The notes beneath the pieces were generated by a model that was not told the DNA's origin, did not search any database, and saw only the letters and a program-made list of their open reading frames with translations. A stretch of 57,013 nucleotides of DNA. Source: Kineosporia sp. R_H_3 (GTDB taxonomy: Bacteria > Actinomycetota > Actinomycetes > Actinomycetales > Kineosporiaceae). The translations under genes were made by a program, and so were the position numbers. Below are positions 1 through 8,272 of this stretch, piece after piece; position 1 is the first letter of the stretch; each line of letters starts with the position of its first letter. The DNA is taken from NCBI RefSeq assembly GCF_002198675.1, contig NZ_MWLL01000080.1:2012-59024 (forward strand), read 5' to 3'.

Positions 1-2417
1 ACCAACCCTGCGGTCTCGCCGATCCGGCCGCCGTTGTTGCCGCCGTCGTTGCCACCGCGGCCGGTCGAGGGGTAGATCGTGACCCGGGCGCCGCGGGCCG
101 ACCGCGACCCGCCACCGGGCGAGGTCTCGGCGACGTACCCGGCGGGCACCTTGGAGTCGCGCGGTGATCCGATGGAGACCTTGAACCCGGCGCCCTCGAG
201 GATGGCTCGGGCCGTGCCGATCGAACGGCCCTTGACGTCCGGGACGCCCACGCTCTCGCCGCGGAGCATCTTCGCCGGCGGGCGCGGCCAGTCCTTGTCG
301 GGCAGCCCGGCCTGCGCCGTCCGCATGATCTGCACCCAGATCGGGCCGGCCAGCGTCGCGCCGTACACGGCCCGGTAGCCCTGGCCGTTGATCGTCACGC
401 CCTGCAGGTTCTTGCGGCGTCCGCTCTCGTAGATCGTCGGGTTGCCGACCCACACCGCCGTCGCGCGCTGCTTGGAGTAGCCCGCGAACCAGGTGTCGAG
501 CGAGCGGTTCGTCGTCCCGGTCTTGCCGGCCGCCGGGAACGGCTGGCGGCCGAGCCGGGCGGCGGTGCCGTCGATGAACGCGCGCTTGAGCGTGAACGTG
601 ACGCCGTGCGCGACGTCCTCGCTGAAGGCCTGCTTGCACGACAGACCCGGGACCGCGACGGAGACGTCCTTGTTGTTCGACCGCTTGGTGATCTTCGTGA
701 TGGCCCGCGGGGCGCAGTACTTGCCGTCGGCCGCGAAGCCGGCGTAGGCGGCCGCCACCGTCAGCGGCGCGACCTCCTTCGGCCCGAGGGTCAGGGACGG
801 GATGCACGCGGGGATCTTCGACGTCACCGGTGCGCCCTTGGCCCCGCAGACGTTCTGCGGGAACGCCAGGTGCATGCCGAGGCTCATCTGGGTCTGCGCG
901 ATGTCGCAGAGGTCGAGCTGGGACTCGATGTCGACGTACGCGGTGTTGACCGAGTTCCGGGTCGCGTCGAGCACGCTCATCGAGCCCGACCCGATGCCGT
1001 CGCCGGCGTTGCCGAACGAGTAGGGCTGGCTCGAGCGCAGCGGCGACCCGCAGGACTCGAAGTCGCTGAACGGCCGGACGTCCTGGGAGGCGTCGACGTA
1101 CGCGTACACCGACTTGCCCGCCTTGAGCCACGTCGCGAGCGTGAACGGCTTGTTCGTCGACCCGTTCTGGAACCCGTTGGAGCCGCCGAGCTCCTTGTCC
1201 ACGCTGTAGTTGAGCACCGTCGACGAGGGCTTGCGGTCGGGGGAGTAGATCCGGTTCTGGGTCATCGAGATGACCTTGCCGGTGCCCGGCTCCACGGTGA
1301 CCGCCGCGGTCGCGACCCGGCTCTTGTCGTTGTACGGGATGTACTTGTTGACGGCCTTCCAGGCTGCGAGCTGGGTCTTGACGTCGACGGTCGTGTAGAT
1401 CTTCAGGCCGCCGCGCTTGAGGGTGTTGAGCCGGTCGGCCTCGGTCTTGCCGAGCGCCTTGAACGCCGGGTCGATCTGGATGAGCTTCTCGACGTAGGCG
1501 CAGAAGTAGTGGGCCTGCTTCGAGGCGTTGACGCAGCCGCTGCGCACGGGCGTGCGCTTGAGCATCTTCGAGACCGGGATCGCCTTGGCCTTGTCGTACT
1601 GCGCCTGGTCGATCTTGCCGAGCTGGAGCATCCGCAGCAGGACGGTGTCCCGGCGGGCCTGCGCGAGCTTGGCGTCCTTGAACGGGTTGTACCGCGACGG
1701 CTGCTGGACGAGCCCGGCGAGCAGGGCCGACTGCTCGACGTTGAGCTTGGCGGCGGAGGTGCGGAAGTAGTACCGCGCCGCGGCCTCGACGCCGTAGGCG
1801 TTGTTCCCGAAGAAGGCGATGTTCAGGTAGTTCTCGAGGACCTGGTTCTTGCTGATCTTCTTCTCGAGCGCGATCGCCTGCCGCATCTCGGTGATCTTGC
1901 GGGCCGGGGTCTGCGCGATGGCGGCCTTGTACGCCGCGTCGTCGTTCGCGATGACGGCCCGCTCGATGTTGACGTTCTTGATGTACTGCTGCGTCAGCGT
2001 CGAGGCGCCCTGCGTGCCGCTGCTGCCGAACTGGTTGTTCACCGCGGCCCGGACGACGCCCTTGGGGTCGATGCCCCCGTGCTCGTAGAAGCGCGAGTCC
2101 TCGATCGAGATGATCGCGGTCTGCATCGTCGGCGAGATCGACTTCAGCGGCGTGAGCACGCGGTTCTCGTCGAAGAAGGTCGCGATGACGGTCTTGCCGT
2201 CGTTGGCGTACATCTTCGAGGCCTGCGACAGCGGCGGGCTCTCGAAGTCCGTCGGCAGGTTGTTGAAGTAGTCGACGCCCGAGCGGGTGGCCATCGCCGA
2301 GGCCCCCACGGCCGGCAGGAAGAGACCCGCCCCCAGGGCCCCGACCAGGACGCTCACGACGACGAACGAGCCGAGGAGCGCCAGGGCGCGGGCGGCCGTT
2401 GCGGAGGTGCTTCGCAT
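1..2417 (-). CDS. Bifunctional class A penicillin-binding protein with PASTA domain (3' end outside window)
   Basis: Peptidoglycan glycosyltransferase/transpeptidase, membrane-anchored outside the cell. The 805 codons visible have no stop before the window edge. A short cytoplasmic tail and TM helix (about 11-35) precede the GT51 domain with EDSRFYEHGG (catalytic Glu about 106) and QGASTLTQQY (137-146). The transpeptidase motifs are STNK (420-423), SVN (489-491) and KTGT (632-635). A PASTA repeat (about 722-785) and a Gly/Asn-rich tail follow. The ATG at 2417 has GAGGAG about 8 nt upstream, and a TAGGCT -10-like box lies at 2457-2462. It diverges from wblA, as ponA2 does from whiB4 in M. tuberculosis, so it is probably the ponA2 orthologue. 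Confidence 0.95.
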   Translation of the reverse strand, partial: MRSTSATAARALALLGSFVVVSVLVGALGAGLFLPAVGASAMATRSGVDYFNNLPTDFESPPLSQASKMYANDGKTVIATFFDENRVLTPLKSISPTMQTAIISIEDSRFYEHGGIDPKGVVRAAVNNQFGSSGTQGASTLTQQYIKNVNIERAVIANDDAAYKAAIAQTPARKITEMRQAIALEKKISKNQVLENYLNIAFFGNNAYGVEAAARYYFRTSAAKLNVEQSALLAGLVQQPSRYNPFKDAKLAQARRDTVLLRMLQLGKIDQAQYDKAKAIPVSKMLKRTPVRSGCVNASKQAHYFCAYVEKLIQIDPAFKALGKTEADRLNTLKRGGLKIYTTVDVKTQLAAWKAVNKYIPYNDKSRVATAAVTVEPGTGKVISMTQNRIYSPDRKPSSTVLNYSVDKELGGSNGFQNGSTNKPFTLATWLKAGKSVYAYVDASQDVRPFSDFESCGSPLRSSQPYSFGNAGDGIGSGSMSVLDATRNSVNTAYVDIESQLDLCDIAQTQMSLGMHLAFPQNVCGAKGAPVTSKIPACIPSLTLGPKEVAPLTVAAAYAGFAADGKYCAPRAITKITKRSNNKDVSVAVPGLSCKQAFSEDVAHGVTFTLKRAFIDGTAARLGRQPFPAAGKTGTTNRSLDTWFAGYSKQRATAVWVGNPTIYESGRRKNLQGVTINGQGYRAVYGATLAGPIWVQIMRTAQAGLPDKDWPRPPAKMLRGESVGVPDVKGRSIGTARAILEGAGFKVSIGSPRDSKVPAGYVAETSPGGGSRSARGARVTIYPSTGRGGNDGGNNGGRIGETAGL

Positions 2418-2706
2418 GCTCTGGTTGCTCCTCGCGGTGCGGACCGAACGGATGACAGCCTACGTGCTCCCGCGGGTTGCTCCGGTCGGGTGACGCATGA
2501 CCTGCCAGCCGGAGGACGCGCGACACGCCGTCGGGGTTGCGCCGGTCCCGGGATGCCCGCAAGGATCCGTGGCTTGGTGTCGGGTCACCGGGGGGCGACC
2601 AGGCATGAACCGATAGAGGTTGACCAGTGACGCACGGTGAGAAATCGCCAGTTCGGTCCAGGCACAATCATCCGTCTGGCCCGTATCCGCACCACTGACG
2701 GTCACC

Positions 2707-2712
2707 TAGGGT
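2707..2712 (+). promoter_or_regulatory. Putative wblA -10 box (TAGGGT)
   Basis: TAGGGT fits the actinobacterial TANNNT -10. A start site about 7 nt downstream (near 2719) would put the leader hairpin at the very 5' end of the mRNA. No clear -35 is visible. Confidence 0.45.
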
Positions 2713-2718
2713 TTCGAG

Positions 2719-2751
2719 TCAGGTCCTCCTCGGGGGCGAGGCAGGACCTGA
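2719..2751 (+). other. 5' leader hairpin of wblA
   Basis: TCAGGTCCT (2719-2727) pairs perfectly with AGGACCTGA (2743-2751). CCTC (2728-2731) pairs with GAGG (2738-2741), closing a 6-nt loop with one bulged C. The structure ends about 14 nt before GGGAGGA and could stabilise or tune the wblA transcript. Confidence 0.5.
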
Positions 2752-2781
2752 CCGGGGGCACACGGGAGGAATGAGTTTCTG

Positions 2782-3111
2782 ATGGTGAACATGTACGACT
2801 GGGCGTCGCGGGGTGCGTGCCGGACCAGCGACCCGGACTCGCTCTTCGTCCAGGGCGCTGCCCAGAACCGGGCCAAGACGGTCTGCATGGGTTGCCCCGT
2901 GCGCACCGAGTGCCTGGCGGACGCGCTCGACAACCGTGTCGAGTTCGGTGTCTGGGGCGGGATGACCGAGCGCGAGCGTCGTGCGCTCCTGCGCCGCCGC
3001 CCGAACGTCCAGTCGTGGCGTCGTCTGCTCGAGATCGCCCGCGACGAGCACGAGCGCGTGGTGGCCATCGCCGCCTCGCGCGAGGAGAGCGCGTCGCGGC
3101 TCGTCGGCTGA
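2782..3111 (+). CDS. wblA: WhiB-family iron-sulfur regulator, WblA/WhiB4 type
   Basis: Small cytoplasmic redox-sensing transcription factor binding a [4Fe-4S] cluster through Cys13, Cys35, Cys38 and Cys44 (C-X21-C-X2-C-X5-C). The turn GVWGG (56-60) and the basic tail RRALLRRR are characteristic. The text FVQGAAQNRAK and NRVEFGVWGG matches Streptomyces WblA closely. The 109 aa is normal for the family. The GGAGG is a rather long 12 nt from the ATG, and a 3-codon ORF (ATG AGT TTC TGA, 2771-2782) overlaps the start as TGATG. WblA represses differentiation in Streptomyces, and WhiB4 controls redox balance in Mycobacterium. The neighbouring PBP and ATPase genes support orthology. Confidence 0.95.
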   Translation: MVNMYDWASRGACRTSDPDSLFVQGAAQNRAKTVCMGCPVRTECLADALDNRVEFGVWGGMTERERRALLRRRPNVQSWRRLLEIARDEHERVVAIAASREESASRLVG

Positions 3112-3138
3112 TCTGAAGGACGCACCACCTCTCACGAC

Positions 3139-3181
3139 GGCGTGGGGTGGCGTCGCCCGGGAGGCGATGCCACCCCACGCC
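3139..3181 (+). terminator. Strong stem-loop terminator after wblA
   Basis: The 19-nt arm 3139-3157 pairs with 3163-3181 around a 5-nt loop; pairing is complete apart from a G-T wobble. It lies 28 nt after the wblA stop. There is no U-tract, as usual in high-GC actinobacteria. Confidence 0.75.
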
Positions 3182-3369
3182 GCTCGTTTGGGGCGTGGTC
3201 GCGCAGGGGTAGCAGGGGTAGATGTCCCGGTCGTCCGCGACCGGGGCGGGGGGTAGCAGCGCCGGCTCCGCCGGGATCGGTCGTGGTGAGGGCGAACGAC
3301 CGCATCCGGCCGGGGCCGGCGCTCTCCTGCGTGCGCCACCGGGCCCGGCCGTCGGGCGGGGTGCGGCGG

Positions 3370-4578
3370 TCAGCCCTTCGAGAGGTCGGCCCCGACGGCG
3401 CGCAGGCCCTCGAGGTCGTGGACGTCCTCCGCCCGCGCCGGCACCTCGACGACGGGAACCGTCGGGTGGGCGCTGGTGAACCGGACGGCGAGCGACCGGT
3501 CCCGGTCCCGCCGCCGCATCCGGTCGGCGTGCACCCGGAGGAGCCCGGCCGTGAGGGCCTGACCGCCGGTGGCGTCGAGGTCCTCGGCCGCGGCGGCCGC
3601 CCGGTCGGCGGACAGGTCCTCGGCGAGGGCGACGTGCACCCGGTTGAGCACGAGCCCCGCGAGCGGCATCCGCTCCGCGCCGAGCCGCTCCACGAAGTAG
3701 GAGGCCTCGCGCAGGGCGTCGGGCTCGGGGGCCGCGACGACGACGAACGCCGTCCCCTCGGCCTGGAGCAGCCGGTAGGTCCGGTCGGCCCGCTCCCGGA
3801 ACCCGCCGAACATCGTGTCGAGCGCCGAGACGAACGTCTGGACGTCGGTGAGGAAGCCGGCGCCGAGGATCTTCGTCATGACGTTGCCGGCGGTGCCGAC
3901 GGCGAGCGAGACGACCTTGAGGTAGGCCCGGCCGCCGGCCTTGGCGGGTGCCGAGAGGATCCGGATGAACCGGCCGTCGAGGAACGAGCCGAGCCGCTGC
4001 GGGGCGTCGAGGAAGTCCAGGGCCGACCGGCTGGGCGGGGTGTCGACGATGATGAGGTCCCACGCCTCGTCGGTGCGGCCGGCGGCCTTCGCGGCCTCGG
4101 CCCGGGTGCGCAGCTGGCCGAGCTTCTCCATGGCCATGTACTCCTGCGTGCCCGCGAAGGAGCTGGAGAGGGCCTGGTAGAAGGGGTTCGCGAGGATCTG
4201 CTCGGCCTTCTCCGGGGTCGCGTGCGCCTCGATGACCTCGTCGAAGGTCCGCTTCATGTCGAGCATCATCGCGTCGAGCGAGCCGCCCGCCGCGGTGTCC
4301 GCGCCCTTGACCGGGCGCGGTGCGTTGTCGAGCTCGACGAGGCCCATCGACTGGGCGAGCCGGCGGGCCGGGTCGATCGTCAGGACGACGACGCGCCGTC
4401 CGCGCTCGGCGGCCCGCAGGCCGAGGGCCGCGGCCGTCGTGGTCTTGCCGACGCCGCCGGAGCCGCAGCACACGATGACGCGCGTCGCCGGGTCGTCGAG
4501 GAGCGCGTCGACGTCTAGCGGGGCGCTGCGGCGTCCGGACGAGGTCTTCGCGGGGCGGGCGGTTCGCTTCTCGGTCAC
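3370..4578 (-). CDS. ArsA/Get3-like anion-transporting ATPase, second of a pair
   Basis: Cytoplasmic P-loop ATPase of the deviant Walker-A class (402 aa). The Walker A is GSGGVGKTTTAAALG (39-53), switch I carries TIDPARRLA, and switch II is DTPPS. These are ArsA/Get3 signatures. The GTG start at 4578 overlaps the stop of the upstream ATPase gene (GTGA), so the two are translationally coupled. The mycobacterial equivalents Rv3679/Rv3680 form a Get3-like complex linked to stress tolerance, and Streptomyces has the same pair beside wblA. A metal-anion pump role is unlikely because no arsenite-channel gene is present. Confidence 0.9.
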   Translation of the reverse strand: MTEKRTARPAKTSSGRRSAPLDVDALLDDPATRVIVCCGSGGVGKTTTAAALGLRAAERGRRVVVLTIDPARRLAQSMGLVELDNAPRPVKGADTAAGGSLDAMMLDMKRTFDEVIEAHATPEKAEQILANPFYQALSSSFAGTQEYMAMEKLGQLRTRAEAAKAAGRTDEAWDLIIVDTPPSRSALDFLDAPQRLGSFLDGRFIRILSAPAKAGGRAYLKVVSLAVGTAGNVMTKILGAGFLTDVQTFVSALDTMFGGFRERADRTYRLLQAEGTAFVVVAAPEPDALREASYFVERLGAERMPLAGLVLNRVHVALAEDLSADRAAAAAEDLDATGGQALTAGLLRVHADRMRRRDRDRSLAVRFTSAHPTVPVVEVPARAEDVHDLEGLRAVGADLSKG

Positions 4579-5579
4579 GCCATGCCCTGCTCCCGTAGCT
4601 CCTCGGCGAAGTCGTACAGGGCACCGAGGTCGATGCCCTCCGACAGCGCCGGCAGCTCGTAGACCGGTCGTTCGAGGGCCGCGAGCTCCTTGCGCTGGGC
4701 CGACTCGAGCGCGACCCGCAGCGCGTGCTCGCCGGCCTCCGCGAGCAGCCCGTCGACGAGGGTCGCGGAGCGGCCGCCGAGCCCGGCGGCCTCCAGGCCC
4801 GCCACGACCGCGGCGCGGTCCAGCCGGCCCTTCGCGGCGGCGGCGAGGCTGCGCTGCGGCAGGACCGGGTCGCGCACCATGTTGACGACGACCCCGCCGA
4901 CCGGCAGCCCGGCCTCGTGCAGCTGGGCGACGCCGTCCTGGGTCTCCTGCACCGGCATCTCCTCCAGCACCGTCACGAGGTGGACGACGGTCTGCGGGCT
5001 GCGCAGCAGGCTCATGATCGAGCCGGCCTGGTTGCGGACCGGGCCGACCTTCGCGAGGCCGACGACCTCTTCGTTGACGTTGAGGAACTGGGTGATCCGG
5101 CCCGTGGGCGGTGCGTCGAGGACGACGGCGTCGTAGACCGGCCCGGTCTTCCCGCGGCGGCGCGCGGCCTCGTAGACCTTGCCGGTGAGCAGGACGTCGC
5201 GCACGCCCGGTGCGATCGTCGTCGCGAAGTCGACGGCGCCGAGACGCTCGAGCATCTTGCCCGCCCGGCCGAGCCGGTAGAACAGCTCGAGGTACTCCAG
5301 GAGAGCGGCCTTGGGCTCGATCGCCAGGGCGAAGACGTCGCCGCCGCCGGGGGCGACGGCGATCTTGCGCTCCTCGTACGGCAGCTGGGGGACGTCGAAG
5401 AGCTGCGCGATGCCCTGCCGGTTCTCGACCTCGCAGAGCAGGGTCCGGCGGCCGCCCGCGGCGAGCGCCAGGGCGAGCGCGGCCGCGACGGTCGTCTTGC
5501 CCGTGCCGCCCTTGCCGGTGACGACGTGGAGCCGGACGCCGTCCCAGTCGGTGTCGGAGCTCGGCTCGGTGGGGGGCAC
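4575..5579 (-). CDS. ArsA/Get3-like anion-transporting ATPase, first of a pair
   Basis: P-loop ATPase of 334 aa with Walker A GKGGTGKTTVAAALA (22-36) and switch II DAPPTGRI. It lacks the long C-terminal helical region of its partner encoded by the downstream, coupled gene. The two probably form a heteromeric ATPase, as described for the mycobacterial homologues. The ATG at 5579 begins MPPTEP. The pair is divergent from the small DUF4177-type gene across about 140 nt. Confidence 0.9.
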   Translation of the reverse strand: MPPTEPSSDTDWDGVRLHVVTGKGGTGKTTVAAALALALAAGGRRTLLCEVENRQGIAQLFDVPQLPYEERKIAVAPGGGDVFALAIEPKAALLEYLELFYRLGRAGKMLERLGAVDFATTIAPGVRDVLLTGKVYEAARRRGKTGPVYDAVVLDAPPTGRITQFLNVNEEVVGLAKVGPVRNQAGSIMSLLRSPQTVVHLVTVLEEMPVQETQDGVAQLHEAGLPVGGVVVNMVRDPVLPQRSLAAAAKGRLDRAAVVAGLEAAGLGGRSATLVDGLLAEAGEHALRVALESAQRKELAALERPVYELPALSEGIDLGALYDFAEELREQGMA

Positions 5580-5705
5580 CTGACGAGCGTATAGACCTCA
5601 CGCCGGGACCGCCGGGTGGAGGGGGCCGGTGCCCCCGGACGGGTGCCGGCAGGGTGCCGGACGCGTGCCCGCCGGGCTCCGGCCGCAGGCCCGCCGGCCG
5701 GGCAG

Positions 5706-5711
5706 TAGGGT
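5706..5711 (+). promoter_or_regulatory. -10 box (TAGGGT) of a leaderless transcript
   Basis: TAGGGT lies exactly 7 nt before the ATG at 5719, the spacing expected when transcription starts on the start codon. There is no Shine-Dalgarno sequence. Confidence 0.5.
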
Positions 5712-5718
5712 GCGCTCC

Positions 5719-5880
5719 ATGTCGCAGAAGTGGGAGTACCTCACGGCACCGCTGCTCATCCACAACACCAAGGCGATCCTCGACAACTGGGGCGAGGAGG
5801 GCTGGGAGCTGGTCCAGATCGTCCCGGGCCCGACCGGCGGGGAGAGCCTGGTGGCCTACTTCAAGCGACCGAAGCCGTGA
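5719..5880 (+). CDS. Small DUF4177-like protein (53 aa)
   Basis: A 53-residue soluble protein reading MSQKWEYLTAPLL, then LDNWGEEGWELVQIVPG and a C-terminal strand LVAYFKRP. The W-E-Y start and the N-x-W-G-x-E-G-W-E-L-V core are typical of the DUF4177/DUF1737 mini-domain, whose function is unknown. The ATG at 5719 was chosen because the homologous part starts there and a leaderless -10 precedes it. The stop overlaps the GTG of the RidA gene by 4 nt. This tiny gene next to RidA is a recurrent actinobacterial arrangement. Confidence 0.85.
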   Translation: MSQKWEYLTAPLLIHNTKAILDNWGEEGWELVQIVPGPTGGESLVAYFKRPKP

Positions 5881-6347
5881 GCCCCGCCGAGGGCGTGACG
5901 GCGCGGCTCGCAGAGCTGGGCATCGTGCTGCCGCCGGTGGCCGCACCCGTCGCGGCCTACGTCCCGGCGGTGCTGGACGGCGACCGGGTGTGGACGTCCG
6001 GCCAGCTGCCCTTCGTCGACGGCGCGCTGCCGGCGACCGGCAAGGTCGGCGAGGGGCCCGGGCTGGTCCCGCCCGCCGACGCCGCGGGCCTGGCGCGGGT
6101 CGCCGCGCTCAACGCGCTCGCGGCGCTGGGCTCGGTCGTCGACCTCGACCGGGTCGAGCGCATCGTCAAGGTCGTCGTCTTCGTCGCGAGCGACCCGTCG
6201 TTCACCGGCCAGCCCGCGGTGGCGAACGGCGCGAGCGTGCTGCTCGGCGAGGTCTTCGGCGTCCCGCACGCGCGCAGCGCCGTCGGGGTGGCCGTGCTCC
6301 CGCTCGACGCCCCGGTCGAGATCGAGGTCGTCGCGCGGCTGCGCTGA
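5877..6347 (+). CDS. RidA/YjgF-YER057c-UK114 family protein
   Basis: A 156-aa member of the Rid family, whose best-known member deaminates reactive enamine/imine intermediates. WTSGQLPFVDG, ALNALAALGSVVDLDRVERIVKV and the end ARSAVGVAVLPLDAPVEIEV are family hallmarks. RidA's catalytic Arg corresponds to the R of HARSAVGV. It starts with GTG inside the previous stop (GTGA overlap). The equivalent gene in M. tuberculosis (Rv3678c) also lies between the ATPase pair and the MBL hydrolase. Whether this subfamily has deaminase activity cannot be told from sequence alone. Confidence 0.85.
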   Translation: MSPAEGVTARLAELGIVLPPVAAPVAAYVPAVLDGDRVWTSGQLPFVDGALPATGKVGEGPGLVPPADAAGLARVAALNALAALGSVVDLDRVERIVKVVVFVASDPSFTGQPAVANGASVLLGEVFGVPHARSAVGVAVLPLDAPVEIEVVARLR

Positions 6348-6381
6348 CCCGCCCGCGCCGCCGTCGGTCAGCCGGGGGCGG

Positions 6382-7089
6382 TCAGCCGGTCGCCGCGGCC
6401 CGCTCCGCGAGCGCGCCGTAGAGCACGCCGCGCAGCACCCCGGACGCGAGGTCCGCGACGTGGTCGACCACCTCGGGCGTCCCGGACGTCACCTCGGTGC
6501 CGAACCGCCCCGCGAGGTCGGCCGCACCCTCGGCCGCGCGCAGCGCCACCGTGAGGCACAGCCCGACGGGCAGGCCGTACCGGTGCAGCGCCGTCACCGC
6601 GGCGACGAGGCCGGGGCCCGCGACGATCCGCCGTCCGTGCCGGGCGACCACGCCCGCGGACAGGAGGTCCTCGACGATCGCGAGGACCGCCGGGTCGTCC
6701 GCGACCCGGGCCCGGTCGAGCAGCGGCGAGAGGTCGGCGCCGCGCTGCTGCTGCGGCACCCGCGACCGGCTCGTCCCCGCCTCGGTGAGGTCCGCCGAGA
6801 CCCGGGGGCCGGGCAGCCACTCGTGCGCGGACGACGACGGCAGCCGGGTGAGGTCGATCGTGTCGCCGCGCGAGAGGCAGTCGGAGATGAGCGTGAGCGT
6901 GGCGCCCTGGGCCCTGGCCCGGTGGATGGCGCGCAGCCGCTCCAGGTGGTGCGTCGTGTACTCCGACCGGCGACCGACCCGCAGCGGCGGTGGGATGAGC
7001 CCGCGGGTCTGGTACGCCCGGACGTTGCGGGTGGTCATCCCGGCCGCTCTGGCCAGCTCCCCGAGGGAGAAACGCGTCTCGTCCCCCAT
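6382..7089 (-). CDS. MerR-family transcriptional regulator
   Basis: 235 aa. An N-terminal MerR winged-helix domain reads FSLGELARAAGMTTRNVRAY, then QTRGLIPPP and RRSEYTTHHLERLRAI. A long C-terminal region (about 90-235) has no metal-site cysteines and no known effector fold that I recognise. It is rich in Ala/Leu helices. The ATG at 7089 puts the HTH at the N-terminus. It diverges from the Nudix gene across 268 nt, so it may regulate that operon, but this is only positional inference. Confidence 0.8.
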   Translation of the reverse strand: MGDETRFSLGELARAAGMTTRNVRAYQTRGLIPPPLRVGRRSEYTTHHLERLRAIHRARAQGATLTLISDCLSRGDTIDLTRLPSSSAHEWLPGPRVSADLTEAGTSRSRVPQQQRGADLSPLLDRARVADDPAVLAIVEDLLSAGVVARHGRRIVAGPGLVAAVTALHRYGLPVGLCLTVALRAAEGAADLAGRFGTEVTSGTPEVVDHVADLASGVLRGVLYGALAERAAATG

Positions 7090-7357
7090 GCGTGGTACGT
7101 CCCCGTGACAGCGCGACCGGGTCGTCCCGGCCGCGGAACCTTGCAGCCGGCGGACCCCGTGCTCTGCGAACCGGCTGTCACTGCTACGGCGGACCGGGTG
7201 CAGTACCGGCCAGCCGGGCTCACGCTCGGTGCCCCTGGCGGGGGCACTCGCTACCGTGAGTCCGAGACAGTAGCAGGTGGCGATCATCATCTGTCAGCAG
7301 GCTGATGATTCACCCGGACGAGGTCGACGAGGGCGTCGACGACGAGGAGCGACACCC

Positions 7358-8272
7358 GTGATCCGACAGTTCCCGGCGCCCGCCGCGCTCGCGGCCCAGC
7401 TCACCGGAGCCGGGCCCGGCGCGGGCGGCGATCCTGCCGGGCCGGCCCTCCTGCGGGACGCCGCCACCGTCATGCTCGTGCGCGACGGCGCCGACGGCGT
7501 CGAGGTCTTCCTCTTCCGCCGGGTCCGGAGCATGGTCTTCGCCGCGGGCATGCACGTCTTCCCGGGCGGGCGCACCGACGCCGCCGACGCCGACCCGGCC
7601 GTCCCCTGGGAGGGACCGGACCCGGCGGTGCTCGGCGCGGCGCTCGGGGCCCCGCCGGACGCCGCCCGCGCGCTCGCCGTGACCGCCGTCCGGGAGACGT
7701 TCGAGGAGTGCGGCGTCCTGCTCGCGTCACCGCCCGGCGGCGGCCCGGTCGTCGGCCTGCCCGGCGGCTGGGACGACGCCCGCCGCGCGCTGCTCGACGG
7801 CTCGACGACGCTGCCGGACCTGTTGCGGGACAACGGTCTCGTGCTGCGGGCCGACCGGTTCGCGGCCTGGGCCCGCTGGGTGACGCCGCCCGGTGAGGTC
7901 CGCCGCTACGACACCCGGTTCTTCCTCGTGCCGATGCCGCCCGAGCAGACCGCGCACGACCTCGGCGGCGAGGGCGAGCGGGCCGAGTGGGTCCCCGCGC
8001 GGGAGGCGGTGCGGCGCTGGCGGACGGGGGAGGCCGCGATGCTGCCGCCGACGATCGTCTGCTGCGAGGACCTCGCCGCGGCGCCCGACGTCGCGGCCCT
8101 GCAGGCCACGCCCCGGGCGATCTCGCCGGTCATGCCGTGGGCCGTGCGGGCCGCGGACGGCGGGGTCGTCGTCCAGGTCGTGCTCGACGGGCGCGGCGGG
8201 GGTGCGTACGGCGACCCGGCCCACGGTGCCACCGGTCCGGACGCCACCGACTTCTCCGGGGTCCGGCCGTGA
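7358..8272 (+). CDS. Nudix hydrolase, NUDT19/CoA-diphosphatase-like
   Basis: 304-aa Nudix pyrophosphohydrolase. The N-terminal fold reads AATVMLVRDG, VEVFLFRRV and MHVFPGGRTDAAD. The Nudix box is spread as in the NUDT7/NUDT19 group and ends in VRETFEECGVLLA. The substrate is unknown; acyl-CoA or CoA-type substrates are known for eukaryotic relatives. GTG at 7358 gives the best N-terminus (VIRQFPAPAAL). The stop overlaps the next GTG by 4 nt, so it is coupled to the MBL hydrolase. Confidence 0.85.
   Translation: MIRQFPAPAALAAQLTGAGPGAGGDPAGPALLRDAATVMLVRDGADGVEVFLFRRVRSMVFAAGMHVFPGGRTDAADADPAVPWEGPDPAVLGAALGAPPDAARALAVTAVRETFEECGVLLASPPGGGPVVGLPGGWDDARRALLDGSTTLPDLLRDNGLVLRADRFAAWARWVTPPGEVRRYDTRFFLVPMPPEQTAHDLGGEGERAEWVPAREAVRRWRTGEAAMLPPTIVCCEDLAAAPDVAALQATPRAISPVMPWAVRAADGGVVVQVVLDGRGGGAYGDPAHGATGPDATDFSGVRP

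Larger units (their letters stand above)
2418..2781. promoter_or_regulatory. Divergent intergenic region between PBP gene and wblA
   Basis: This 364-nt gap holds no convincing gene. It carries the PBP promoter (TAGGCT on the minus strand, 2457-2462) and the wblA promoter and leader, listed separately. The rest has no motif I can name. Confidence 0.6.

Noticed and set aside
606-2630. A 674-codon plus-strand open frame opposite the PBP gene
   Set aside because: Its product is Arg/Asp/Gly/Val-rich nonsense typical of antisense frames in high-GC DNA, while the minus strand encodes an intact PBP with all catalytic motifs.
3370-5946. One 858-codon ATPase frame
   Set aside because: The N-terminal 456 codons are an out-of-frame reading of the upstream ATPase gene. 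Homology begins at GTG 4578, overlapping the upstream stop by 4 nt.
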